From Streptomyces sp. ISL-36 (GTDB lineage: Bacteria > Actinomycetota > Actinomycetes > Streptomycetales > Streptomycetaceae): a DNA stretch of 64,000 nucleotides. The notes below the pieces were generated by a model. It saw nothing but the letters and a program-made list of their open reading frames with translations. It searched no databases and was not told the origin of the DNA. The translations under genes and the position numbers were made by a program. Below, piece by piece: positions 27,086 through 34,934 of the stretch; within the stretch, counting starts at the first letter, position 1, and each line of letters begins with the position of its first letter. The DNA lies in the NCBI RefSeq assembly GCF_018614205.1, contig NZ_JAGGOS010000021.1, positions 1 to 64,000 on the forward strand. Direction: 5' to 3'.

Positions 27086-28309
27086 TCAGGCGCGCGTGCG
27101 CGCGTGGAGGGTGCGGGCGAGCCGGGGGCCCAGCCAGCGCTTGAAGCGGCGCAGCGGTTCCAGTCGCTCGGCCGCCTTGTCGAGCCGGTAGTACAGCTGG
27201 GGCGGGATGTGCGGCAGCAGGGGGGAGTGGCGCTGGCCGAGGAGCGCGAACATCTGGACCGGGTCGAGTCGCATGTAGCGGGGGAGGTTCTCGTACCACT
27301 GGGCGCTGTAGCGGGCCGTGCTCTGGACCGACAGCAGCTCCGCGCGCCGGCGGCGGCCGTAGCGGGCCAGGGCCGCGTCGAGATCCCAGCCGGCCCGGCC
27401 GTGGTCCTTCAGTGCGGCCGCGAGGGCGAGGGCGTCCTCCAGGGCCAGCGTGGTGCCCGCGCCGATCGAGTAGTGCGTGGTGTGGGCGGCGTCGCCGAGC
27501 AGGACCAGGTTGCCGTGGTGCCACACCTCGTTGGTCAGGGTGCGGAAGCGCAGCCACTGGGCGGCGTCGTCGGCCTGCGCGCGGCCGATCAGCGGATGCC
27601 CGTCGAGGAGGTCGTGGAAGAGCTTCTCCACGAGGTTCAGGCTCTCGGCCTCGCCCAGCCGGTCGAGGCCGAGGCCCCGCCATGTCTTCGGGGAGCACTC
27701 CACGACACAGGTGGACTGCTCGCCGCTGAAGCCGTAGGCGTAGCACCAGATCCAGCCGTGCTCGGTCTCCTTGAAGGCGAAGGAGAAGGCGTCGAAGACC
27801 TTGGTGGTGCCGAGCCAGATGTACGGGTTGCGGCCGACGTGGATCCGCGCGCCGAAGTGGACGGAGTGGGCCTCGCGCAGCACGCTGTTCACGCCGTCGG
27901 CGGCGACGACCAGGTCGGCGTCCGCGAGCTCGGGGCAGTCGGGACCGGTGATGTCGTGCTCGAACTCGACCCGTACGCCGAGGGATGCGGCCCGCTCGGC
28001 GAGCAGGCCGAGCATCCGGCGGCGGCCGACTCCGAAGCCGGCGTCGCCGCGGTGGACGGTCCGCTTGTCGCGGACGATCGCCGTCCCGTCGGTCCAGGTG
28101 ACCGAGGCGGCGCCGATCGCCTCGGCGGACTCCGGGTCGCCGTCACGGAGCTTGTCGAGCAGCCCGGCCCAGTAGGTCACGCCCCAGCCGTAGGTGGACC
28201 CGGCCGGGTTCCGCTCGTAGACGGTGATCTCGTGGGACGGGTCCTGCCGCTTCATCAGGATCGAGAAGTACAGGCCGCCGGGCCCACCGCCGACGCAGGC
28301 GATCTTCAC
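27086..28309 (-). CDS. FAD-dependent aromatic-ring monooxygenase
   Basis: A 407-residue class A flavoprotein. Rossmann motif KIACVGGGPGGLYFSILMK, DG-motif VVAADGVNSVLR and GDAAHTTHYSIGAGTTLALEDA are all present. The pattern is close to salicylyl-CoA 5-hydroxylase / anthraniloyl-CoA monooxygenase-type enzymes. GTG 28309 is preceded by GGGAGC; a longer frame from 28351 lacks support. The substrate is uncertain. Upstream, an imperfect palindrome (TTGC-N9-GCAA, 28335-28351) could be an operator. Confidence 0.82.
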   Translation of the reverse strand: MKIACVGGGPGGLYFSILMKRQDPSHEITVYERNPAGSTYGWGVTYWAGLLDKLRDGDPESAEAIGAASVTWTDGTAIVRDKRTVHRGDAGFGVGRRRMLGLLAERAASLGVRVEFEHDITGPDCPELADADLVVAADGVNSVLREAHSVHFGARIHVGRNPYIWLGTTKVFDAFSFAFKETEHGWIWCYAYGFSGEQSTCVVECSPKTWRGLGLDRLGEAESLNLVEKLFHDLLDGHPLIGRAQADDAAQWLRFRTLTNEVWHHGNLVLLGDAAHTTHYSIGAGTTLALEDALALAAALKDHGRAGWDLDAALARYGRRRRAELLSVQSTARYSAQWYENLPRYMRLDPVQMFALLGQRHSPLLPHIPPQLYYRLDKAAERLEPLRRFKRWLGPRLARTLHARTRA

Positions 28310-28334
28310 GTGCGCTCCCACTGGACGTAGCACC

Positions 28335-28351
28335 TTGCGATTGACTGGCAA
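28335..28351. promoter_or_regulatory. possible operator upstream of monooxygenase
   Basis: ttgcgattgactggcaa: 4-bp inverted arms TTGC/GCAA around 9 nt, 26 nt before the start. Suggestive of a TetR/MarR-type site; no regulator gene is adjacent. Confidence 0.3.
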
Positions 28352-28381
28352 CGCACAGTAGCAGCGGAGATGGGGTCACGG

Positions 28382-28403
28382 CCGGAGGCTCAAGGGCCTC
28401 CGG
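28382..28403 (-). terminator. terminator after senR-like gene
   Basis: An 8-bp stem ccggaggc/gcctccgg with a 6-nt loop, immediately downstream of the response-regulator stop. Confidence 0.65.
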
Positions 28404-28404
28404 G

Positions 28405-29025
28405 CTACGGCAGGAGGCGCTGTTCCTTCGCGACGGAGACCGCGCCGGCCCGGGTGTCGACGCCGAGCTTGGCGTAGATCCGCCCGAGATGGGTCTTCAC
28501 GGTCGCCTCGCTGATGAAGAGGGCGCGGGCGATCTCCCGGTTGCCGAGACCGCGCGCGAGCTGGCCCAGGATGTCCCGTTCGCGGTCGGTGAGGGTGGGA
28601 CCGGCCGCGCCCCGCATCCGGTCCATGACGCGGCTGGCGACGGGCGGGGAGAGGGTCGTACGGCCCTGGGCGGCGGAGTGGATCGCCGCGAACAGCTCCT
28701 CGGGGCGCTCGGCCTTCAGCAGGTAGCCGGTCGCGCCGGCCTCGATGGCGCGGGTGATGTCCGCGTCGGTGTCGTACGTGGTGAGGACCAGGACGTGCAC
28801 GTCCGGCGTGGCGATACGGCGGGTCGCTTCGACGCCGTCGATACCGGGCCCGAGCTGAAGGTCCATCAGGACCACGTCCGGCATCAGCTTCGACGCCATG
28901 GCCACGGCCTCCTCGCCGCTGCCGGCCTCGCCGACGACCTCGATGTCGGGGGTGCTGCCGAGGAGGGCGAGCAGCCCGGCGCGTACGACGGCGTGGTCGT
29001 CGCAGAGCAGGATCCGTACGGTCAT
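28405..29025 (-). CDS. senR: NarL-family response regulator (SenR-like)
   Basis: A 206-residue regulator. Receiver acidic pocket LLCDDH, phospho-acceptor Asp in DVVLMDLQL, Lys in LKAERPEE. C-terminal LuxR-type HTH (LTDRERDILGQLARGLGNREIARAL). Starts in an ATGA overlap with the kinase gene. By analogy to the S. reticuli HbpS-SenS-SenR system, it would act on catalase-peroxidase and redox genes; the name rests on the hbpS-like neighbour and family match. Confidence 0.75.
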   Translation of the reverse strand: MTVRILLCDDHAVVRAGLLALLGSTPDIEVVGEAGSGEEAVAMASKLMPDVVLMDLQLGPGIDGVEATRRIATPDVHVLVLTTYDTDADITRAIEAGATGYLLKAERPEELFAAIHSAAQGRTTLSPPVASRVMDRMRGAAGPTLTDRERDILGQLARGLGNREIARALFISEATVKTHLGRIYAKLGVDTRAGAVSVAKEQRLLP

Positions 29026-30188
29026 GGCGTCGTCTCCCGTGGTGGCGTCAGGGGGATCGCGGCCGAGAGCACCGTGCCCTCGCCCGGCGTGGACTCGACG
29101 GTGAGCGTGCCGCCGAGCTGCTGGGCGCGCACCCGCATGGCGGGCAGGCCATGACCGCGTACCCCTGGCTCCCGGGTCGAGGGAGGTTCGAAGCCGCGGC
29201 CGTCGTCGGCGATGTCGAGGACGACCTGGTCGTCGAGGTAGGTCAGGGTCAGTGCGGCGGAGGTGGCCGCGGCGTGTTCGCGGACGTTGGCGAGGGCGCC
29301 CTGGGCGATCCGCAGCAGCGCCGACTGCACGCGGTCGGGCAGCGGGACCGCTGTGCCGTCGACCCGGAACGCGGCGGACTCGCGGCCCGCGAGCGTGCGC
29401 AGCGCCTCCTCGAGGCCGCCGCCCTCGGCGAGGTCGGCGGGGGCGAGGTCGTGGACGAAGCGGCGGGCCTCGGCGAGGTTGCGTTCGGCGATGGACTCGG
29501 CGGTACGGACATGGCGGCGCGCGGTCGCCGGGTCGCCGTCCCAGGTGCGCTCGGCCGCCTGGAGCAGCATCTGCTGGCTGGACAGGCCCTGGGCCAGGGT
29601 GTCGTGGATCTCCATCGACAGGCGCTGCCGTTCGGCGAGGGTGCCTTCGCGGCGCTCGATGGCGGCTAGTTCGCGCCGGGTCCGGATCAGGTCGTCGATC
29701 AGCGCGCGCTGGCGGTCGGCCTGGCGCTGTGCGTGCACGAAGACGGCGGTGGCGATGGCGGCGACGGCCGGCGGGGCGACGATCAGGTTCGGATCCAAGG
29801 CGCCGTCCGAGAGCTGGACCTGTGCGGTGACCACGAAGACGGTGAGCAGCGCCACCAGGACGAGGGCGGCGCGCGGCGGAAGGGTGCGCAGGCCGGTGTA
29901 GAAGAGCGGCACCGCGCACCAGGCGAAGCTCGGCGCGAGGACGACGAGGACCATCCAGACCGCGACGACGGTGAAGAGCCAGGCGATACGGCGGGGGGTG
30001 GCGCGGGTTCCGAGGACGGGGCCGAGGAGATAGAGGGAGGCCAGGGCGCCGGAGAGGGCGACGATCCACGGGCTGCGGTCCTCCCACGGGTGCCGCAGCA
30101 GGAAGCGGACCAGTGACGCGCCGAGCAGGAGGAAGAAGGCGATGTGCATGACCCGCGCCAGCCAGCGGGCGTCCGGGTCCTGCTCCAT
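29022..30188 (-). CDS. senS: sensor histidine kinase (SenS-like)
   Basis: A 388-residue kinase. The first 155 residues have about five hydrophobic membrane segments with a short extracytosolic loop. The HisKA_3 box LSMEIHDTLAQGLSS follows, then HATPase with IADDGRGFE and GHGLPAMRVRAQ. S. reticuli SenS has the same layout and is controlled by the extracellular heme-binding protein HbpS. Here an hbpS-like gene is divergent across 325 nt, which supports the assignment. Confidence 0.75.
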   Translation of the reverse strand: MEQDPDARWLARVMHIAFFLLLGASLVRFLLRHPWEDRSPWIVALSGALASLYLLGPVLGTRATPRRIAWLFTVVAVWMVLVVLAPSFAWCAVPLFYTGLRTLPPRAALVLVALLTVFVVTAQVQLSDGALDPNLIVAPPAVAAIATAVFVHAQRQADRQRALIDDLIRTRRELAAIERREGTLAERQRLSMEIHDTLAQGLSSQQMLLQAAERTWDGDPATARRHVRTAESIAERNLAEARRFVHDLAPADLAEGGGLEEALRTLAGRESAAFRVDGTAVPLPDRVQSALLRIAQGALANVREHAAATSAALTLTYLDDQVVLDIADDGRGFEPPSTREPGVRGHGLPAMRVRAQQLGGTLTVESTPGEGTVLSAAIPLTPPRETTP

Positions 30189-30513
30189 CGTGTGCCTTCC
30201 TGACGGTCCTGACCTGGGTGTACGTATCCATGGTGGCCCTGGGGGACCACACCGGCATCAACCGATCGGCTGACCCGCGTGTCGTCCGTACCGCGTGCCG
30301 GAGGCAGCCGCTCCGTGGACCGTACGGGCCCGGATCCGGCCGGAGGATCGATGGCAGAGCGAAGGCAGAGCGAAGGCAGAGCGAAGGCGGAAGGAATCCC
30401 GCCGCCCCGCCTCGCACGGCCCGACCGTCGACCGTCGCACGGCTCGACCGTCGACCGTGGCACGGCTCGACCTTTTCAGTCCTCCACCATCGCAGTCCTC
30501 GAAGGAGCCCACC
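30189..30513. other. 325-nt divergent senS / hbpS intergenic region
   Basis: Contains three perfect tandem 11-nt units (ggcagagcgaa, 30353-30385) and two 23-nt tandem copies of 'cgaccgtcgaccgt(c/g)gcacggct' (30422-30467). No gene is supported. The repeats are candidate operators or spacers between divergent promoters. Confidence 0.7.
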
Positions 30514-31053
30514 ATGAAGAAGATCCTGATCGGTGCCGCCACCGTCGCCGTCGTCGCCGCCGGTACCTTCGGCGCCGTCTCCGCCAACGCCTCCGCCCCG
30601 GCCGCCGCGCCCGCCGTCGCCCTCAAGGCCGACGCCGCGAACCAGAACCTCCAGCAGTCCACCCACCTGACGATCGAGGCCGCCACCAAGGCCGCGCAGG
30701 CCACCCTGGAGGCCGCGGAGGACGAGAACCAGCGCGTCTCGGTCGCCGTCGTCGACCGCAACGGCAACACCATCGTGACGCTGCGCGGCGACGGCGCCGG
30801 CCCGCAGTCCTACGAGTCCGCCGTGCGCAAGGCCTTCACCGCGGTCTCCTGGAACGCCCCGACCTCCGAGCTGGCCAAGCGCCTCACCACCGCCCCGAAC
30901 CTGAAGGACATCCCCGGCACCCTCTTCCTCGGCGGTGGCGCCCCGGTCACCGTCAAGGGCGCCCCGATCGCCGGCATCGGTGTGGCCGGTGCCCCGAGCG
31001 GCGACCTGGACGAGAAGTTCGCCCTGGCCGGCGTCGAGGCCCTCAACAAGTAG
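30514..31053 (+). CDS. hbpS: secreted heme-binding protein, GlcG/HbpS family
   Basis: A 179-residue exported protein: signal peptide (KKILIGAATVAVVAAGTFGA), then the GlcG/HbpS fold with LTIEAATKAAQATLEAAEDE and the conserved VAVVDRNGNTIVTLRGD. HbpS in S. reticuli binds heme, forms octamers and modulates SenS phosphorylation under redox stress. ATG 30514 follows gaaggag; a longer upstream frame runs through the repeat region and is rejected. Divergent from senS-senR. Confidence 0.82.
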   Translation: MKKILIGAATVAVVAAGTFGAVSANASAPAAAPAVALKADAANQNLQQSTHLTIEAATKAAQATLEAAEDENQRVSVAVVDRNGNTIVTLRGDGAGPQSYESAVRKAFTAVSWNAPTSELAKRLTTAPNLKDIPGTLFLGGGAPVTVKGAPIAGIGVAGAPSGDLDEKFALAGVEALNK

Positions 31054-31073
31054 CCGCCGCTCGAGAGGCAGGC

Positions 31074-31170
31074 CGCACACGTGGGCCGCACACGTAGGCC
31101 GCACACGTGGGCCCGCACCACGTGGGCCGGCATGACGTGGCGCCGCACCACGTGGCCCCGCCCCACGCGT
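31074..31170. repeat. CACGTG-rich degenerate tandem repeats
   Basis: At least six imperfect copies around 'cacgtgggccgca' spaced 11-20 nt apart, each with a CACGTG or CACGTA/GACGTG core, between hbpS and the M1 peptidase. No gene is seen here. Confidence 0.6.
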
Positions 31171-31293
31171 GCCCGCCCCCCCGGCATGTCCGCCCCACGC
31201 AGCCCCCTCCTACGTCGGTGGCGCCCGGACCCCGCCGGGCGCCACCGATGCCGTATGAGCGCCACACGGGCGGGAGCTGCATAGGATCGGCAC

Positions 31294-32694
31294 GTGAAAA
31301 CGCGCAGCCGAGCCCCCCTCGCCCCGGCCGCCGCAACCGTCGCCGCCCTGCTCCTGTTCGCCGGGTGCACCGGCGACACGGACGGCGGAGTGCACGGCAC
31401 CCCGGGAGCGGCCGGGCTGCGCGACCCGTACTTCCCCAAGCTCGGCAACGGCGGTTACGACGTAGGCCACTACGCCCTCACCCTCGCCTACGATCCGGCG
31501 AGCGGTCGGCTCGACGCCACCGCCGAGATCACCGCCCGGGCCACCCAGGACCTCAGCGCCTTCAACCTGGACCTCGCCGGACTCACCGTCGAGCGCGCCA
31601 CCGTCGACGGCGCACCGGCCGCCGTCAATCGGGCCGGGAACGAGCTGACGCTCCGGCCGCGCGAGGACATCGACCGAGGACAAGACTTCCGGACCACCGT
31701 GACCTACTCCGGCGTCCCGGAGAAGATCACCGACGGCGACGGTGCGGGCGAGGGCTGGCTGAGGACGCAGGACGGGGCGCTCGCGCTCGGCGAGCCGGTC
31801 GGCTCCATGGCCTGGTTCCCCGGCAACCACCACCCCTCCGACAAGGCGACGTACGACATCACCGTCACCGTCCCGCAGGGGCTGCGGGCGTTCTCCAACG
31901 GCGTGCGGACGTCCGAGCGGACGGAGAACGGCCGGACCACCGCCGTCTGGCGCTCCGCGGAGCCGATGGCGAGCTATCTCGCGACGCTCGCCGTCGGCCG
32001 GTACGAGACGAGGGCCGCGACCACCCCCTCGAAGGTCCCCGTCCTCAGCGCCGCCGACCCCTCCGTGGCCGCCGCGAGCGGGCCGCTGCTCGACCGGATC
32101 CCCGAACTGCTGGAGTGGGAGCAGGAGAACTTCGGGCCCTATCCCTTCTCCTCCGCGGGAGCGATCGTCGAGCGGACCGGCGACGTCGGCTACGCCCTGG
32201 AGACCCAGACGCGGCCCGTCCTCCCGCAGAACTCCTTCGACGTCCCGACGCTGGTCCACGAGTTGGCGCACCAGTGGTACGGCAACTCCGTCTCGCCCGC
32301 GACCTGGCGGGACATGTGGCTGAACGAGAGCTTCGCGACGTACGCGGAGTGGCTGTACGCGGAGGACTTCGAGAGCACACCGGCGCAGCGGAGCTTCGAG
32401 GAGGCCTTCGCCACCGAGGTCAACTGGGCGTTCCCGCCCGCCGAACCTCCCACGGCGGAGAACCTGTTCGACCCGCCGGTGTACCAGCGGGGCGCGATGG
32501 TGCTGCACAAGATCCGGCAGAAGGTCGGCGACGACACCTTCTACGAGATCCTGGCCGGCTGGCCCGCGACGTACCGTCACAGGAACGCCTCCACCGCCGA
32601 CTTCACCGCCTATGTGGAGGACGTGGCGGGGGAGGACCTGAGCGGGGTGTGGGACGTGTGGCTGTACGGGGACGGGAAGCCGAAGAGCGCCTGA
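31294..32694 (+). CDS. M1 family zinc aminopeptidase lipoprotein
   Basis: A 466-residue lipoprotein with lipobox LFAGC at about residue 25. The gluzincin zinc site HELAHQW with downstream NES (MWLNESFATYAEW) matches M1 aminopeptidases. The N-terminal beta-domain precedes it, but the C-terminal helical domain of large M1 enzymes is short. Start GTG 31294. It probably trims extracellular peptides. A strong terminator follows. Confidence 0.88.
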   Translation: MKTRSRAPLAPAAATVAALLLFAGCTGDTDGGVHGTPGAAGLRDPYFPKLGNGGYDVGHYALTLAYDPASGRLDATAEITARATQDLSAFNLDLAGLTVERATVDGAPAAVNRAGNELTLRPREDIDRGQDFRTTVTYSGVPEKITDGDGAGEGWLRTQDGALALGEPVGSMAWFPGNHHPSDKATYDITVTVPQGLRAFSNGVRTSERTENGRTTAVWRSAEPMASYLATLAVGRYETRAATTPSKVPVLSAADPSVAAASGPLLDRIPELLEWEQENFGPYPFSSAGAIVERTGDVGYALETQTRPVLPQNSFDVPTLVHELAHQWYGNSVSPATWRDMWLNESFATYAEWLYAEDFESTPAQRSFEEAFATEVNWAFPPAEPPTAENLFDPPVYQRGAMVLHKIRQKVGDDTFYEILAGWPATYRHRNASTADFTAYVEDVAGEDLSGVWDVWLYGDGKPKSA

Positions 32695-32710
32695 AGGGGG
32701 CCCCGAGGGG

Positions 32711-32742
32711 AAGGGCCCCGGCGCGGGTGCGCCGGGGCCCTT
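32711..32742. terminator. terminator M1 peptidase / TerD
   Basis: A 14-bp stem (aagggccccggcgc / gcgccggggccctt) with a 4-nt loop between convergent genes. Confidence 0.88.
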
Positions 32743-32763
32743 CGGTGATCGTGATCCCGTACG

Positions 32764-33339
32764 TCAGAGGTTGACGCCGAAGTCGCGGGCGATGCCCTCC
32801 AGGCCGGAGGCGTAGCCCTGGCCGACCGCGCGGAACTTCCACTCCGCGCCGTTGCGGTACAGCTCGCCGAAGACCATGGCGGTCTCGACGGCCGCGTCCT
32901 CGGAGAGGTCGTAGCGGGCGATCTCGGTGCCGCCGGCCTGGTTGATGATGCGGATGTAGGCGTTGCGGACCTGGCCGAAGTTCTGCGAGCGGTTGACCGC
33001 GTCGTAGATGGAGACCGGGAAGACGATCTTGTCCACGTTCGGGGGCAGGGCGGCGAGGTTGACGTTGATCTGCTCGTCGTCGCCACCGCCCTCGCCGGTG
33101 CGGTTGTCACCGGTGTGGACGATGGTCTGGTCCGGGGTCGACTTGTTGTTGAAGAAGACGAAGTGGGCGTCGGAGGCGACCTTGCCGGCGGCGTCGACAC
33201 CGATGGCGGACGCGTCGAGGTCGAAGTCGGTGCCGGTGGTGGTACGGACGTCCCAGCCGAGGCCCACGGTGACGGCGGTGAGGCCCGGAGCCTCCTTGGT
33301 CAGGGAGACGTTGCCGCCCTTGGACAGGCTTACAGCCAT
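32764..33339 (-). CDS. TerD-family stress/tellurium resistance protein
   Basis: A 191-residue TerD protein, starting [20 protein letters not shown], with calcium-binding acidic motif [10 protein letters not shown] and [14 protein letters not shown]. Actinobacteria carry many paralogues of this family, involved in stress and development; tellurite resistance is not implied. ATG 33339 chosen; the upstream in-frame start lacks the family N-terminus. Confidence 0.9.
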   Translation of the reverse strand: MAVSLSKGGNVSLTKEAPGLTAVTVGLGWDVRTTTGTDFDLDASAIGVDAAGKVASDAHFVFFNNKSTPDQTIVHTGDNRTGEGGGDDEQINVNLAALPPNVDKIVFPVSIYDAVNRSQNFGQVRNAYIRIINQAGGTEIARYDLSEDAAVETAMVFGELYRNGAEWKFRAVGQGYASGLEGIARDFGVNL

Positions 33340-33462
33340 GGGATGTCCCTTTCTTCGTACTGTCGTCACTCGTCACACGGGATAACGCGGACGGTGCCCC
33401 GCCGGTTCCAGGGCGGGAAAACAGGATGACGTGGGGAAGCCGCTCCGGGGAACATGGGGGGC

Positions 33463-33891
33463 ATGTCCGGTCCGTATCTGATCCGCGGCTCCGTCTCGCT
33501 GCCCGAGGCCGAGCTCATGTGGCGTTTCTCGCGGTCGTCGGGGCCGGGCGGACAGCACGTCAACACCAGCGACTCGCAGGTGGAGCTCCGGTTCGACCTG
33601 GCGTCGACGGAGGCACTGCCGGAGGTCTGGAAGGCGCGGGCGCTGGAGCGGCTGGCCTCACGCCTCGTGAACGGGGTGGTGACGGTCCGGGCCTCGGAGC
33701 ACCGCTCGCAGTGGCGCAACCGCGAGACGGCGGCGGTCCGCCTCACGGCCCTCCTCGCCGAGGCCACGGCCCCGCCCCCGAAGCCGCGCCGCGCGACGAA
33801 GATCCCCCGCGGCATCAACGAACGCCGGCTGAGGGTGAAGAAGCAGCGCTCGGAGACGAAGCGGGGCCGCCAGGGCCGCGACTGGGGCTGA
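33463..33891 (+). CDS. arfB: ArfB-like peptidyl-tRNA hydrolase (GGQ domain)
   Basis: A 142-residue protein with the release-factor motif SSGPGGQHVNTSDS and a basic C-terminal tail (RRLRVKKQRSETKRGR) that in ArfB/YaeJ enters the ribosome mRNA channel to rescue stalled ribosomes. Start ATG 33463, preceded by GGGGGGC; an upstream ATG at 33454 is an alternative. Confidence 0.85.
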   Translation: MSGPYLIRGSVSLPEAELMWRFSRSSGPGGQHVNTSDSQVELRFDLASTEALPEVWKARALERLASRLVNGVVTVRASEHRSQWRNRETAAVRLTALLAEATAPPPKPRRATKIPRGINERRLRVKKQRSETKRGRQGRDWG

Positions 33892-33985
33892 CCCGGGCCT
33901 CGGCCCGGGGCGCCAGGGCCGCGACTGGAGCTGACCCGGGCCTCCGCCCGGCCCCGTGGGCGGGCTCCGGCCGGCCGTCCGCGCC

Positions 33986-34549
33986 TCAGGCCAGGTGGCG
34001 GTACTTGCCCTTGAAGTAGGTCAGCGGGCCGCCCTCGGGGGAGGGGAAGGCCGCGGTCAGGACGCGGGCGACGATCAGGGTGTGGTCGCCGGCGACCACC
34101 CGGCTCTCGGTACGGCATTCGAGGGTGGCCAGCGCGCCGCCCACCAGAGGCGCGCCGCTCTCCTCGCCCCGGGTGTACGGGATGTCCGCGAAGAGCAGGC
34201 GGTCGCTCACCCGGCCCTTCATCGCGAAGCGGCCTGCGACGTGGCGCTGGCTCTCGGCGAGCACCGAGACCGCCCAGACCGGGACCTCGGTGAGCAGGTC
34301 GTCCATGCGTGAGCCGTTGCGCAGGCTGACCAGGACCAGGGGCGGGTCCAGGGAGACCGACATGAACGCGGTCGCCGTCATGCCGACGTCCTCGCCGCGT
34401 GGGCCGTCGTCGGGGTCGTGGGCCGTCACCAGCACCACGCCGGCCGCGAGGCGGGACATCGCCGCCCGGAACTCGTCGTTGCTCACCCCCTCAGCATGAG
34501 GGATCGCCAGATCCGAGGCGGGGGGCGGGGCGGGGGTCGTCGTCAGCAC
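33986..34549 (-). CDS. flavin reductase domain protein
   Basis: A 187-residue protein of the flavin-reductase-like FMN-binding family: RAAMSRLAAGVVLVTAHD, GMTATAFMSVSLDPPLVLVSL, FAMKGR. Such proteins reduce FMN/FAD for monooxygenases. GTG 34549 (with GAGG) chosen; a later GTG at 34486 is too close to its G-rich stretch. No partner monooxygenase is adjacent. Confidence 0.8.
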   Translation of the reverse strand: MLTTTPAPPPASDLAIPHAEGVSNDEFRAAMSRLAAGVVLVTAHDPDDGPRGEDVGMTATAFMSVSLDPPLVLVSLRNGSRMDDLLTEVPVWAVSVLAESQRHVAGRFAMKGRVSDRLLFADIPYTRGEESGAPLVGGALATLECRTESRVVAGDHTLIVARVLTAAFPSPEGGPLTYFKGKYRHLA

Positions 34550-34934
34550 ACCTCGCACGCTAGCCCCGGCCGCCGGGCCGGGACATCGGGCCCGGGAACC
34601 AGAACGAGCACCCCCGCCAGTCCTAGGACCAGTGGCCCCCACCCCGTACCGCGCGCCCCCCTGCCGCGCGCCGTACCGCGCCCCGCCGCGCGCCGTACCG
34701 CGCCCCCTGCCGCCCCGTACCGCGTCGCCGATTTGCGTTCAAAAAACGGAGGGAGCGCTTTCCGTACCCCTTGCAACGCTTCCTCACCCCTTGTGACTTG
34801 AGTCACAGAGCCCAGTATTTGTTGACCCTGTGTACCGGGTGCACAGCTCGCTGTGATTCAGTGGCGGAGACAGTGCAGTACGAGAGCCGATGAGAACCCT
34901 GGAGTTGCTGTCGAGGTCTCGGGGAGAGCGAGCG
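34550..34934. other. 385-nt region upstream of cdgB
   Basis: First half: imperfect 'cgcgccgtaccgcgcccc' repeats (about 34660-34725). Second half: lower-GC promoter region with the BldD-like box and, 34751-34760, 'gggagcgctt', similar to Streptomyces LacI-type sites. No gene. Confidence 0.6.
34792..34807. promoter_or_regulatory. BldD-like operator upstream of cdgB
   Basis: tgtgacttgagtcaca fits the BldD consensus (TnAC-n-C/A-AGnGTnA type palindrome). BldD is known to control c-di-GMP genes in Streptomyces, including cdgB. It is 128 nt from the chosen start. Confidence 0.7.

Noticed and set aside
28405-31104. A very long minus-strand open frame (about 899 residues) across senR, senS and hbpS
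   Set aside because: Only its end is a real gene (senR). The rest is Arg/Pro-rich sequence antisense or out of frame to senS and hbpS, as expected from high-GC third positions.
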